A stretch of 64,000 bases of DNA from Heligmosomoides polygyrus polygyrus (Eukaryota > Nematoda > Chromadorea > Rhabditida > Heligmosomidae), in NCBI GenBank assembly GCA_947396885.1, contig OX377206.1, positions 3,747,634-3,811,633 on the forward strand, in the 5' to 3' direction. Both the position numbers and the translations under genes were made by a program. The notes below the pieces were generated by a model that saw only the letters and a list, made by a program, of their open reading frames with translations, made no database searches and had not been told where the DNA came from. Below, piece after piece: positions 10,509 to 21,943 of the stretch. Within the stretch, counting starts at the first letter, position 1. Each line of letters begins with the position of its first letter.

Positions 10509-11815
10509 GTTGGCATGAGCGAGACTTGAACCAGGGGTTGGCGGAATTCCTCATTTCTCTTTTCTGATTTTCTGCTTATTTTGGGCAGTTTTTTCTGTTT
10601 CCTGGGAAAATCGCCAAAATTAGTCGGAAAATAGGTGATATTCTGGAATAGAGAACTTGTTATAGGTATCTGACCGTCAGAATTTAATCTGTATTATACC
10701 ATCGTAACCTCTGTAGCAAAAAATGTCTCTAGGCTATTTTAAATTCGAATGGAGCAGTTTGTATGATGCCCCTCAGAAGTTGCGCCATGCACTCGTAGTG
10801 TGGAACAGTTTCGTTTGACTGACGATGTAAGTGCCACTACCACAGAATTCTTCCGTAGTAGATTTCACGTCAAATTTCTCTTCAAGCTGATTGCTAATTG
10901 CAACAATTTGATGTAAATGTTGCTTAAGACGTAAAAATTTTATTTAAGTGTAGTTTGGCACAAATAAACGGCATAATAAAAAGAGTGTAGAGTAGGAAAT
11001 ACATACATGCTTCTGAAAGTTTCAAGTGAACAGCATTTACACTATCAATTAAAGAAAAATCATAACGACCTAGGCGAGGGCACGGTGTGATCTCTTCTTT
11101 TTATACAATCAACGGACTGCTGCTTTACAACATGTTAAATTATTATTTAATTCATTACTTTAACATTCAAAAAATGGAGGATCTGCTTTCATCACGTACC
11201 CCTTCGCTCTTATTCGGGAGGTGTTCAGTTTGATTTAAAAATTATCAAGCTTGCGTCGGTAAGTGCCCAGTTTAGCATAAAAAGATATGAAAATGTTTGT
11301 TTGGTAGAAACGCATCTGTACAAACAAAAGAACGAAAGTGACAATATCGAGCTTTTCCGTTTTCTGACAATTTTGTTTCCTTTTGTTTCCTTTTTTTCGA
11401 TTTTCAAAATTTTCAAGATTTCCGTCCATACCTGATCCGAACCAACGACCTCAATTCAGGAAGCGTGTGACAGCTGGCGCCTCCTGCCACTGCGCTACTG
11501 CGTGCTCAGCTGGGTTTCTTTGCCATCAGCGTTCGTCCTACTTAGTTGGCTCCTATACTGGGGACACAACCTTCTTTGCCATACAGAAGATATTGCATTG
11601 CGAACGTAATCAAAAATATTAGAAATGTATAAAAAAGATGAAGTAAAAAAATGTTAAAAGAGAAGTAGTGATAGTTGGAGAAGATCCGCTTTCAATTTCT
11701 ACACAGCCAGGTCGATCTAGAAGGGCAGGGTTCGCAACTTATTTCCGAAGTGTGATATACCCGACGGGATTGTGGGTTTGCCTAACAGTTATTGAAGTGT
11801 CTCGATTGCTTCCAA
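10509..11815. other. Copy A-specific insertion or replacement
   Basis: In B and C the words either side, AGGAAGAT and GAACACAGTTC, are almost adjacent. In A they are separated by about 1.3 kb of unrelated sequence. It holds a SINE-like block on the minus strand (11415-11520) and AT-rich sequence. No terminal repeats or clean target duplication were found, so the mechanism is open. Confidence 0.45.
11415..11520 (-). repeat. tRNA-derived SINE-like block
   Basis: On the minus strand it reads TAGCGCAGTGGCAGGAGG, which fits a Pol III A box. About 40 bases on is GTTGGTTCGGATCAGG, which fits a B box. The layout matches the SINE family at 48386-48681, but the 3' body is not recognisable. Confidence 0.5.
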
Positions 11816-12134
11816 CAGACAGGATGGTCGGAACACAGTTCTAGGCATTGCCGCATGTCATATGAGTTTCGTAAAGTCTGCTGCTCTTCTAGCTGCCTTC
11901 GTGAATCCAATCTGCGTGCAGACTTCGCTGCCAAATCTGAAATGCTTCATTCATTTTTCATTATTTACCGAATCAACTGGATAGGGGGAGTATTTTGATG
12001 TAGTTACTATTTCCTGCCCCAGTCATCCGCCCACTGCACAGTATATACCTCCTTTCTTGTTTGCAGTGTGTATGAATCATATTTTTTTTCAAATTCGAAG
12101 GAAAACCTGACGATAAATCCACTTTCTAGCTATT
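11816..12134. other. Segment A right part, unassigned
   Basis: This is shared with 41031-41330 and 61664-61960, leading into the R1 repeat. No feature was seen. Confidence 0.35.
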
Positions 12135-13390
12135 TATGATGACCTTAGCACTGGCTGACTACTACTGCCATATTGACTTGTTGCCAAGTGAATACCACAG
12201 TAGTAGCCAAAGACGAAAACCCGGTCTGAGTTACATACAGACGGTGAAACCGGAATTTTTCGAGAAACTCGAGATTTCTCAAAACCGAGAAAACTGAGGT
12301 GTTCTTATGCAAATTGCTGGATATGTTGAAAATGCGATGACATAAGGAACCTAGAAGTGCTTAGAAATGTACTAACTCTATTGCTGCTTTACTTTTCATT
12401 CAAATTGTGTGAGCTAGCTTTGCGAAAATTCAAATTTTGTGTGCTATTATCGCAGGAGTTCAAATTTCGCGTGCTAGAGATTTTTTTATTTGATTCTAGC
12501 TTCGTAAAAAAAAATGAAATTTTGCAGTAGCGGCGTGCCATATCTGAATTTTCGCTGGAATAGAGCATAGGCCTAAAATTTTAGAGCTAAAATTCTAACT
12601 CCGGCGCGCGAAATTCTAAATCCTGACGAAGACAGCGGGAGATTTTGAATTTTGGCGCGCAAAATTCGAAATCGAAATCTCCCGCACGAGCGCCAAAACG
12701 TTGAATTCTGGCACCGAAGCTTTGAATTCTAGCGCGCCAAATCTTAAGAAGGGATAGAAATGCAAAGAGGTGGCATCGAAGGGGTGAGGGCGTGTACGGT
12801 CGATTCTAGGAATAGTTGCAATTGGCTGGGGTACTTGCGCCTCCTTTTGCAGGCGCAATTGACGACTAGCGGCCAAGGGTGTTCGATATCGCTGAACTGC
12901 ATATGTGGCTGCTGGAAAAAGAAGGTTGATCTGAAGATGTACTAACGTGAATAGCTTCGCAAGAGTTCAAACTACGCGCGATGGAGAGTTAACGCGCTAC
13001 GCTCTCAAACAGTTTGATATTCTGCAATAGCGGCGTGTTATATCTATATTTTGGCTAGAACAGAACGAGGGTTATGAACATCAGGACAACAAAATTGAAT
13101 TCCGGCGCGCGAATTTTCAATTCCAACGTGCGAACGCCGAACACGTGCGATGTTGGCACAAAAATCATTAAACTCTAGCGCGTAAGATTTGAATTTTCCT
13201 GAACCACTGCGAAAAGTTTAAATACTTGCGCGCGGTATTCAAATTCTTGCAACGCTAGTGTTAGATTGATACTTCGATAGGCTTCGTCAGGGTGTGTTTG
13301 TAAGCGATCGTGGCCATACATTCAGGAGACAAAGGTTTCTCGGTGGTTTTCGAGCATGTATAGAAATATAGAATCAAAAATACGCATTTT
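12135..13390 (+). mobile_element. R1 dispersed repeat, partial, with degenerate satellite
   Basis: R1 is a recurrent repeat seen at about eight places. Here it starts near the CTTAGCACTGGCTGAC block, followed by the nested hairpin (12160-12220) and the CAGACGGTGAAACCGG block. A few decayed monomers of the 56-bp satellite follow near 12590-12740. It continues to a GGTTTTCGAGC end near 13370. The 12740-12960 part matches 27040-27240 closely. No coding potential. Confidence 0.6.
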
Positions 13391-13820
13391 TGAATTCGTG
13401 ACAAGCAGGTGGCGAGCAGCGATCATTACTAATACCAGTCTGACTTGTTTTGAAATGATTCGTAGAGAATAAGGCTTGCATTAATTTTTCTACTGAGAAT
13501 AAGAAAAAGGAATAAAGCTAAAGTAAAGCTACTCAAATCCTTTTCAGAGTGCGCCACCCATTTTACCTATAGAGGGCAGCTTGAATGCGTACTGAGCCTA
13601 TGAAATGGCTTGAGGTGCCCAGCCCATGAACAATTCAATACTTTCTCCGTTTTGACAGCGCTGGTACCAATTTGCTGAGGCGAGAAATCAGAATCAAGAT
13701 CCAGCATTTGGGTGTATACAACAGCAGGCGCCTATTTTGTCATCAAAAATTAGGAAACTCGCGTTTTAGAGGTTACCTTCTCAGTACTGTCTCATTTTTC
13801 TTACGCATGATGTAGTATAT
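13391..13820. other. Unassigned sequence
   Basis: No repeat match elsewhere in the window and no coding signal were noticed. Confidence 0.3.
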
Positions 13821-13823
13821 TTA

Positions 13824-15253
13824 CCAGGGAAGGGGGCGTAGGTCTGAACGGGGGAAACTAATAGCACTGCGAGAATCTCCACCCTTCATAGCAGCGCACC
13901 GTCAGCACTTGCTCACGTGCATGCTTGTGCGCGCGCTGCTGCACGGGACGCGGCGAAAGGGCCAGCGCCGAGCGAGTCGGTGGCTCAGCAGGGAGCGGGA
14001 CTGCTCCGCAGGTGCTAGGTCAGGTGTTCGACTTTCGTGCTATGCAGTATTTTTGCATTTTTCATTATTGCCGCCTTCTTTACCAATTTGCTTCCTACAC
14101 ATCTCCTTTGGTGGATTACCAATGGGTGGCTTTACTATTCAGTGGAACAAAGGTTTATTCTCACGATTTTATAGTAGAACCCACAATAGTGGTACATGCA
14201 TCGTGTATATACACAATTTCAGTAGGCGTAGCCATGATATGGCGACATTCTGGCCGCCCAGTCGGTATCATCAGAGTAAACCTGAAAGACGGTGCCGCAC
14301 TCGAGCACCACGGGAGATTACATTCATGAGTGCCTACTTGCGGTATTGCTAGGTTATGCCTGTGGATGATATTCAATGGTTCTTATCTTATATTGCCTAC
14401 CTAAGCATCTTAAGTCTTATCATTTAAGGCAAGATGTCCTATATTATTATAATAGACCAATACATAACATATGTAGATGTAAAGCCTGGTTGGGTATTCA
14501 CAACATCTCCTACATATTTATTTTACTATACATTGTCAAACAAGGATCAGATTCGTACTCAATGCGAAGTTTGGACAAGAACGGTTACCATGACCTTATC
14601 ATTAATTCACATTAACCTACTGTAATTTAACATACTCCAGGGTAATACGGAAAACGGATGTCAGATTCGTGATCACCATCCCTAATAACCCCCCTGGGAG
14701 AAGTTTGGGCGAAATCGGTGATAATGACCTCGACAGCCCAGTCACCCGTACCTGCTGTAAGGTCAATGTTCAACGTTCGCTGAAAAACACAAAACAATGT
14801 ATAATTCAGAAACTTAGAAAAGTGAGTGAAGCACAGCTCACAGCAAACCCTTATTTGTCAATTTAGAGTAAAATAAATGTGTAGGAGATGTGTAGTAAGA
14901 AGAAGAAGTAAGCTGACTTCGAATGCCATAAGGCACGACCTTCACTACTTTCACGACTCCAGAGGTCGAGGAAAGGTCGAAAAAATTTTCCACCCAAACC
15001 TCGCCCAAGGGGGTTGTTTGGGGTGCTGATCACGAATCTGACATCCGTTTTTCAAATTTCGGCCGATTACGGTAGGTTATGGTGGGTACGAGTGACGGTG
15101 TAATACTGTACCCCCAATTTCGAGGGCCCGTAGCTCTTTGGGTTCAAAAACTCAGCAAGAACGAAACACGTTTTTCTACTATACAAAGGGTGGAGATTCT
15201 CACAGTACTATCCATTTGCCCCATTCAGACCTACGCCTGAGATCCTTCCCTGG
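13824..15253. mobile_element. Modular palindromic element, CCAGGGAA ends, TTA target duplication (1,430 bp)
   Basis: TTA occurs at 13821-13823 and again at 15254-15256. Between them the ends are CCAGGGAAGG and CCTTCCCTGG, with inverted similarity continuing inward for about 65 bases through the word GAGAATCTCCACCC. A 3-bp TWA duplication is the mark of PIF/Harbinger-type insertion, so that superfamily is the best guess. Inside are a tRNA-like block (13976-14042) and inverted copies of a block containing GGATGTCAGATTCGTGATCA (14655 and, reversed, 15030). There is no transposase. Small frames inside are not convincing. Confidence 0.65.
13976..14042 (+). other. tRNA-like A/B-box block inside palindromic element
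   Basis: GGTGGCTCAGCAGGGAGC resembles an A box and CAGGTGTTCGACTTTC a B box, about 40 bases apart as in tRNA genes. A related block is at 32645-32720. It is not a functional tRNA by eye. Confidence 0.45.
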
Positions 15254-15256
15254 TTA

Positions 15257-15925
15257 GTCCACTCACAAGCTACACTGTTGTGCTTCAGAGGACGTCAAGA
15301 GCCTTGTGCTGCGTACATAGGGCTGCAGCCGGAAAGATTCGAACTTGACAGAGATATTGCGCTACGAACTCGCCTGCGCGTGGATTTGCGAGTAGTCGCC
15401 CCACTCGACTGATAGGTTCGATTCTATATGCATTGTTCACAGCGTAGTCTAAAGTCCCCCTGGAGTACAGCAATGCCTGAGTAAGGCGGTCGAAAATTTG
15501 TGATAAAACTCTACAAACGCTCAGTCTACAAGCTGTCACGCCCACTCGATTGAAAGGTTCGATTCTGTGTGCATTGTGCACGGCGCACTCTCGTAGCATT
15601 TCTAGAATGACAGAGCACTGGCAACGTACACCATGTTTGAGATACTCCAAAAGCACACATGTCCTGTGGAATATGCTGCTCTAATCGCAAAGGCATGCTC
15701 CAGCCACTTTTTGGGCCACCCACGGCGAAAACATGGATGCTCTGTACATGTTGTGTTATTGTAATGTCATACCTGTTTGTGTAGAACTCGAAGAAGCGAA
15801 TCGAACGGTGCCAACCTTTCTCAAAAAATCCAAAACTGAAAGAGTCATGAGCATGCGAGGGTTTGCGACGGAATTTTCCCGTCGCAAATCGCAGTTTTGA
15901 CCGTGCGTCGTGGGCGGTATTGTAG
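15257..15925 (-). repeat. Half foldback element (right arm) with B-box-like units
   Basis: This ends TGGGCGGTATTG, like the complete foldback elements, with the AAATTTTCCCGTCGC-type arm inside it. The inner part has diverged repeats around GGTTCGATTCTATATGCATT (15414 and 15556). The mirror copy is at 54190-54680. The long minus-strand frame through it (15526-16092) is partly RTE relic and partly this repeat. Confidence 0.55.
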
Positions 15926-16140
15926 GCTGCCGCCGGAAGAACGGTGGTGTCCCATAGAAGGGCAGGAAGCCGGACGCTCTTCGTCTTCTTCACAACTTCT
16001 ACGACGCTCTTGAAAGCTTCCCAAGTCGCCCATTTCCTTCTGCCCAGCTCTTTCATGATCACCATCCGCCCCTCCCCCCCCCCCCTAAGCATGGTGTTTT
16101 CTGTCGAGATCGAGACTGAACCCTCGACGGAACTATTTAC
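15926..16140 (-). pseudogene. RTE-like reverse transcriptase C-terminal relic
   Basis: The minus strand encodes GRRKWATWEAFKSVVEVVKK followed by SVRLPALLWDTTVLPAAAY. This fits the region C-terminal to the RT domain in nematode RTE-like endonuclease/reverse-transcriptases. Only about 55 residues survive. The reading frame then runs straight into the foldback arm at 15925. Two similar relics are at 50815-51021 and 54028-54190. Confidence 0.65.
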
Positions 16141-16460
16141 GATGATTTCAGCGCATGCAGGCTCATTCTGTTCTACATACTTGCTGCCAAGTAAGTATCA
16201 CAGGATGAGCCGACGCAGCAGATTCGTCCCAGCTATATACGAACGGTGAAACGGGAATTAGTTGAGGAATTCGAGAAATCGAAAAAAATAAGAAAATCGG
16301 ATGGTAGGGCCTCGTAAGAATGCCAGAAATACGATAACACACACCCTCCCAAAAACCCACTTATACGCACACTGTTATTGCTTCACACATCGGCAACAGA
16401 TCTCGTAGATCTCCATCTATAATACATCGTGCCGCAAAACTGCTTACCTGCATGGTAGAC
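16120..16460 (+). repeat. H repeat: nested hairpin family related to R1
   Basis: GGCTCATTCTGT and ACAGGATGAGCC form an outer stem around TACTTGCTGCCAAGTA, an inner hairpin. GAACGGTGAAACGGGAATTA follows, as in R1. Copies lie at 51075-51400 and, reversed, 53640-53975. It adjoins an RTE-like relic in all three cases. Confidence 0.6.
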
Positions 16461-18089
16461 AGCAATTCCGCAATCAATTAGGTGGGCATTGTAATATGCT
16501 CAACTAGAACACGAGAGCTTTTGGATTTTTTTAAAAACAAGGAAGGCTTCTCGCCTCTGTAAGCAAAATTTTACGATGCTCCGTGTCCATCTATGTTGCA
16601 CAAATTTATTATTGGTTCGAAATGCTTCCCCAGTTTATTACAAAAATCCGAAAATGCTGTCACAGCTGCAGTTATTGATCAGGAATCATTCATCTGGAAG
16701 GCCACGCCCCCAGGCCGAAGCGTATAAATAGCGGCGAAGATGTGGGTTGTCCGGTCATCTATGAAACCTACTATGGGCTGATTTCTTCCTGACCTTGTCA
16801 CCACAAGCCATATGCAGACCAAGAATGCGTTCAAGCTGCCTTGACAATATTACTGACGGTCACAAGTGGAGCGCCTGGCACATCCCAAGGTGGATTGTTC
16901 AGTGCCGAATTTAGCGTCCTCTTCCACGATTGCAGTGTGTAGGTAGCATACGGCAAAGGTATTTCAGTTTTTAATGATAGACTGTTGTAACGCATTAAAC
17001 ACATACCGCTGAGCAGTAAGGAATACAAGCAAAATAGGCACAGTTTCAATCTAAATGAGTGGAGAAAGCTACGCTCCCACAAATTGTTGAGGTACGTTCA
17101 TAGAAACGATTTTCTGAAAGCATTTTTTGTATGCTGGTACTGGTGGTACCTTCACAATGTTAAGGAATTGATCCTCTCTATTAAAATTCAAAATAGTGCA
17201 ATTGAACGTTAATAAACCGATTCATCGCTGCGCATGTTGGAGCTTCATTCTAATTTAAGATTGCCTTTTAGGGACATTCTACCTCCGCTTTTCTAGTTTT
17301 CATCTCTCTCTGCATTTGTATTTGGACTGCACAATGGCTTGTAGTGGCTAGCCTGTGGAAAGCTGGTGTTCCATCCATCTCATACCACGTTCTTCTTAGA
17401 TCTTGGGATACTGTCGAACAAGAGTATCGGTCCGCGTGAAGCTGCGAAACCAAGATTGTTATGCAGACTTTATTCGGCTGAGTCGGCCTAGTATAGAAAC
17501 GTCAAGAGGCGTCGGAGCAGCCATTCATCCAACGATCATTCTGTCTGGTCACAGCCCTAATTCAAAAAGAAAACCTGATGATTGATCAGTAAATCAACCC
17601 AACAGTGGAAACTGACAAAATGCCGGCAAGTTGCTGTTCAATGAAGGAAATGTGAGTGAATTAGAGGTGAATGAGTCCCACATTCTCTCCCTCCAAGGGC
17701 GACTTATGAATGTTTCCATACTGTTAGTTGGGCTGTTTTACGCATCCTTTGTCTTGTTCTTCCAGTTCGTTTTAAATAGCGAAAATATGAAAAATTGTAA
17801 ATTGTACTATGGAAATGTGCTTGTATGAGCAAATTCCCAACCTCTCCTTGACTTTTCCAGACTTTATTAAGGTGATCATGGCGAAACGTCAGCAGAGTAG
17901 AGCTTGCAAAACGGTTTTAGTTTCACAGCTTGGTGGTGTTGTTCGCGGAACCTGGTGAAGGAATTGTGGTTCGCAAATCGACTTGGGCATCGGTTTGGAT
18001 GGCAATGAAGAAGCCCTTCTTTTTACTGAAGTTCCGTGAGAATCCCATAGGGCCTTGTTAAAGTGACTGCACCATGTTTCAAAAAACCC
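16461..18089. other. Mostly unassigned sequence
   Basis: The part around 16740-17080 is a diverged relative of 47990-48260, sharing GACCAAGAATGC and AAGTGGAG words. A minus-strand frame at 16831-17082 (83 codons) covers it, but the matching region in B has stops, so it is not supported as a gene. A 65-codon plus frame at 17631-17828 has a hydrophobic stretch but no other support. GATCATGGCGAAACGTCAGC at 17872 recalls the GCCGAAACG motif at 5150. Confidence 0.3.
16723..16730 (+). promoter_or_regulatory. TATA-box-like TATAAATA
   Basis: CGTATAAATAGCGGCG stands in GC-richer flanks, with GGTCATC about 30 bases downstream as a possible initiator. No transcript-like frame follows, so this may be a promoter of a lost element or chance. 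Confidence 0.3.
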
Positions 18090-18288
18090 CATTAAGGTCG
18101 TTAGAAAAGGCCTATAATTTGACAGCAGTTGCATTTAAAGTCTGCTGATGAAACTAGAGCAGTTTAAGCCCAGTTTTATTTTTGTCGTTTGTTCGCTATC
18201 CGTTTTTCCGTTGTCCGGCGATTTTTGGGCAGAATTATTCGTTATACGTTATCCGGGGTTCAAAATTTCGTTATCCGCTCATCCCTGC
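18090..18288. repeat. hAT-like end with TATCCG words
   Basis: This matches 49560-49735 and ends CGTTATCCGCTCATCCCTGC, whose inverse GCAGGGATGAGCGG resembles a hAT terminus. Only this end is visible and no 8-bp duplication could be shown. Confidence 0.4.
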
Positions 18289-19074
18289 TCCTGACCCTCT
18301 GGTCTGGTTACAAATGAGTGACTGAAATGCCGTACAACACATGATGGGCGATAAACGGGCTCCACTACAGTTGGTAGCATCGACCGGTTATTTACTATCG
18401 CTCGACCCTATCAATTCTTGTCTGGAGTGGCAGTTTAATAATCGCATGATTGTGGTTACCGATCGACGGGTTTCAGAGCACGTAATCAGCGTTGATTGGC
18501 AAAATATCGATCGAATTTATCTATTTTTTTTTAATGTAACTTTTTGTACGCAACTTCTGTACGCGTATTCACAATCAGTCGTATGCACGAGGCGAGAGCC
18601 TTGCAGAGTGCATGGCGCAATCTGCATTTATGGACACCAACTGCCGGTCTGTAAGTGCTCACCGTTGTATTGTGCATGGATCATATTTTCCTCAAATTTG
18701 AAGCAATATCTCATGATAATCCCACTATCTGTTTATGTATGATGACCTTAGCGCTGGCTCACTACTACTGATCTAATAACTTGTTGCCAAGTTAATAGTA
18801 CAATAGTAGCCGACGACGAAAACTCGGTCTGAATTATACACAGACGGTGAAACCGGAATTTTTCGAGGAATTCGAGACCTTTTAAGACTGGGAAAATTAA
18901 ATGTTTCTCGTGGGAATTGCTAAATACATTGAATGCGCGATTACACAATGACCTAGACGTATCAGGAAATTTACTAGCTATATTTCTGCTTTACTATTCA
19001 TTCAAATTTCGTGGACCAACTTCACAAGAGTTTTGATTTCCTGTGCTATTATCGCAGAAGTTCAAATTCAAAAG
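18289..19074 (+). mobile_element. R1 dispersed repeat, 3' end cut by Tc1-like element
   Basis: Shared R1 landmarks occur in order: CTGACCCTCTGGTCTGG (18292), GATAAACGGGCTCCACTAC (18350), CGTATTCACAATCAGTCGTATG (18567), the nested hairpin (18760-18815), and the CAGACGGTGAAACCGG block. It stops at 19074 where the TA of a Tc1-like terminus begins. Confidence 0.65.
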
Positions 19075-19208
19075 TACCCGAAGAATCCGCTGCCTAGACT
19101 CAGCGTCTGTAGAATACTCGCTCCTCTCTCCTCAGATCTCTCCAATAGCATCTGTACCCGTCGGACTCATCAAGATTCCACTTCTTTTACACTACTGGAG
19201 AGATCTGA

Positions 19209-20671
19209 CCAGGGAATGCCGTCAGCTTCCCATGGAACTTCGGATTGAGACCTATATCACGTGAAAGAGCTCGAGACGCTGATCACAGATATGTAGACCA
19301 AATTTGCTAAATGGATCTCCTAAGCGAGTTATGGCCGGCGGAAATTCCACCGCGATGTCTTCCATGTGTTAGGCGCGCTCAATAAGCGTTGTGCGCAGTA
19401 TGGCGCGGTAATCAGCGGCTCGGCTATCAGCGCCGGCAGCGGTGGCGGCGCAGCGGTAGGGTGCTCGCTCCAAAGGATTGTGTTCACTGGTTCGGCTCCC
19501 GCAGTTCACGCCTTTTTTGCATTTTGTGACCTATCTTCGACGAGGACCTATAATCTCATTTTTAGCACATTTTTGAGCGCACGGCTTATGGCGACTTGCA
19601 TTTACGTTTACATTTACGTTTTTGCATTTCCGACTCCACCGACACGACTTCGGTCGAAATTTTTTTTCTGATGCTTCGTCTAGGGGGTTATTTGGGGGTG
19701 CTGATCACGAATCTATCATCCGTTTTCACGATTCAGTTGTAGACCAGCCATACCTTTAACAAGGGTGGTCCAAGCAGAGTCACCGATTTCGCTGGGCACT
19801 AGTTAGAAGTTCCTACTCCACCGACACGACTTCGGCCGAACAGCTGTAGCAACGGTATGTGTGGTCTCCGACCGAATCGTGAAAAACGGATGTCAGATTC
19901 GTGATTAGTACCCCAGGCAACCCCTCTGACGAAGTTTCAGCGAAATTGGTGACTCTGCCTGGACCACCCTTGTTAAAGGTATGGGTGGTCTCCGACCGAA
20001 CCGTGAAAAACGGATGTCAGATTCGTGATCAGCACCCCAAATAACCCCCTAGACGAAGTTTCAGCTAAAAAAAAATTTTTCGACCGGAGTCGTGTCGGTG
20101 GAGTCGGAACTTTTAACTAGTGCCTCTACTTTTTAATTATTATGTTTATTAAGTTTTGTTGATTTTTGATTTTATTTTTACTTTTTATTTTGTTTTGATT
20201 CGAATTTCTGACTTGCTTTACGTCATGAATAAAACGTTTTACCTGAAACACGTTTCCGTCTTCAAATAGACGTAAATGCAAGTCGCCATCAGCCGTTCGC
20301 TCAAAAGTGTGCCAAAAATGAGATCATAGGTCCTCGTCGAAGATAGGTCACAAAATGCAAAAAAACCGTCAGCGGCGGGAACCGAGCCAATGAACCCAAT
20401 CCTTTGGAGCGAGCACCCTACCCCTGCGCCGCCGCCGCTGCTGACGGCGCTGATAGCCGAGCCGCTGATTACCGCGCCATACTGCGCACAACGCTTATTG
20501 AGCGCGCCTAACACATGGAAGACATCGCGGTGGAATTTCCGCCGGCCATAACTCGCTTAGGAGATGCATTTAGCAAATTTGGTCTACATATCTGTGATCA
20601 GCGTCTCGAGCTCTTTCACGTGATATAGGTCTCAATCCGAAGTTCCATGGGAAGCTGACGGCATTCCCTGG
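19209..20671. mobile_element. Modular palindromic element, CCAGGGAATGCC ends, TGA duplication (1,463 bp)
   Basis: TGA at 19206-19208 is repeated at 20672-20674. The ends are CCAGGGAATGCCGTCAGC and its inverse, and the inverted arms run about 430 bases with few differences. Each arm carries a tRNA-like block: an A box near GGCGCAGCGGTAGGGTGC (19447) and a B box GGTTCGGCTCCC (19489-19500), mirrored at about 20379-20432. The centre has GATGTCAGATTCGTGATCA blocks. It lies inside the Tc1-like element. No transposase. Confidence 0.7.
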
Positions 20672-20674
20672 TGA

Positions 20675-21160
20675 GAAAAGAGGTCGAGTGTCCTCTAGGC
20701 GCAACTTCAGCGGTGGAATTCTCATGGTTTGGGCTGCATTTTCTGGATGCGGATTTATCTCGTTCGTCTCGGAAGTTCTTCTCGTGTAAGATGAACAGTG
20801 AAGACTACCAGAAATTACTCGGAGATCACATTTTGAAGTATTTTAGAAGGTTTCGTAGGCACAACCTAATTTTCCAGCAAGATAATGCATCGATACGCGT
20901 ATCACGGTCAACTACAGGTTGGCTTAACTCCAATAGAATTCAAATTTTGGAATGGCCTAATTGTCCTCCAGATCTCAGTCCGATAAAGAACTTGTGGGGC
21001 ATTTCTGTACACAAAGCCTACAAAAATGGAACCGCTTAGACTTTAGTTTCTGATCTGAAAACGCCATACTTCATACATGAACCAAAGTTGTGCAAACTGT
21101 TTTTGATAACTTAATTAGTAGTATGCCAAATAGAATACTCGATATTGATTACAACAAAGG
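20675..21160 (+). pseudogene. Tc1-like transposase relic (DDE domain)
   Basis: A first frame reads RNFSGGILMVWAAFSG. After a shift, the frame ending at 21039 reads KMNSEDYQKLLGDHILKY, then FQQDNASIRVS, WLNSNRIQILEWPNCPPDLS and PIKNLWG. These are hallmarks of Tc1-family DD34E transposases, which cut and rejoin DNA in the nucleus. The second aspartate (QQDNA) is present, but the catalytic glutamate of the usual P-I-E-N-L-W-G is lysine. With the frameshift and missing N-terminal DNA-binding part it is clearly inactive. The start at 20671 is only the first Met in the residual frame. Confidence 0.8.
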
Positions 21161-21391
21161 TAATGTGACGAAGTACTAATCTTACCTTGTCTGCAGGTAC
21201 TTTTGTGATTAATCAGGTTTTCTATGAAACGGACTTATATTTTGCACCGATCTCCATTTGTTAAATTTTCAATAAAAGTTCGTGGTATCCTGCACTGATA
21301 GGATAACCTGCTTAGAATTCTTCTATAGAGGTTCTCGATATTGAGGAATACGACGGTACCGTCGCTGAGCCTAGGCAGCGGATTCTTCGGG

Positions 21392-21929
21392 TACTAATGG
21401 ATAAATCGGGTGTGAACCTATAATTTTGCGCCGGGGTGTATTATTAAGGACGATTAAATTTTTGTGTTAGCCAATTTCGTCTGATATCGTTTATTCACTT
21501 CAGAATCACATTGTGTAAGTTCAAGTAAGTGCAGTAAAGTAAACTCAACGACAACATTCGCCAGAGATAAAATAAAAGAATAGAATTCCTTCAAAAATGC
21601 AAATAGTGGAGATATTCAATATCTTCTAGGAACCGTTTACAATACTCGTTAAGATGGCAAGACACGAAAACTTTTTTCCCACAAAAAAAAAACTACAAAA
21701 AGAATTCCTACAGAAATACATGTGCAAAACATCTACGCACAAGTGCAAGACTTTGCGAAAAAAACCGTTCACTCGAATTGTTCTCACAGGAATCGTCAAC
21801 CAATCAAATCGTGGAGTTATATACCATTTTCAGTCCAAGTTCAACGTTTTTCAAAAAAATTCAACATTCTTCTGGAATCCGCCACCTGTGGCAACGTTGA
21901 ATTTGATTTGAAAAACTTTGAATTTCAAC
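21392..21929. other. Unassigned sequence with a small palindrome
   Basis: At 21820-21943 TATACCATTTTCAG and, inverted, CTGAAAATGGTATA bound about 100 bases of partly complementary sequence with TTCAAC/GTTGAA words. An 85-codon frame (21654-21911) crosses it and is not supported. The RTE inserted into one arm of this palindrome. Confidence 0.4.
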
Positions 21930-21943
21930 TGAAAATGGTATAT

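Larger units (their letters stand above)
19077..21391 (+). mobile_element. Tc1/mariner-like element split by a nested insertion
   Basis: The ends are CCCGAAGAATCCGCTGCC (from 19077) and its inverse (to 21391), about 29 bp with one mismatch. Each is flanked by TA (19075-19076 and 21392-21393), the Tc1/mariner target. Removing the nested element at 19209-20671 leaves about 850 bp, so this copy is internally deleted as well as interrupted. It contains a decayed transposase (20675-21160). Confidence 0.7.

Noticed and set aside
15526..16092. 188-codon minus-strand frame as a single gene
   Set aside because: Only its first third resembles RTE-like protein; the rest is foldback arm and repeat units.
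16831..17082. 83-codon minus-strand frame with hydrophobic start
   Set aside because: The related sequence at 47990-48260 has stops in the matching frame and shows no protein-level conservation.
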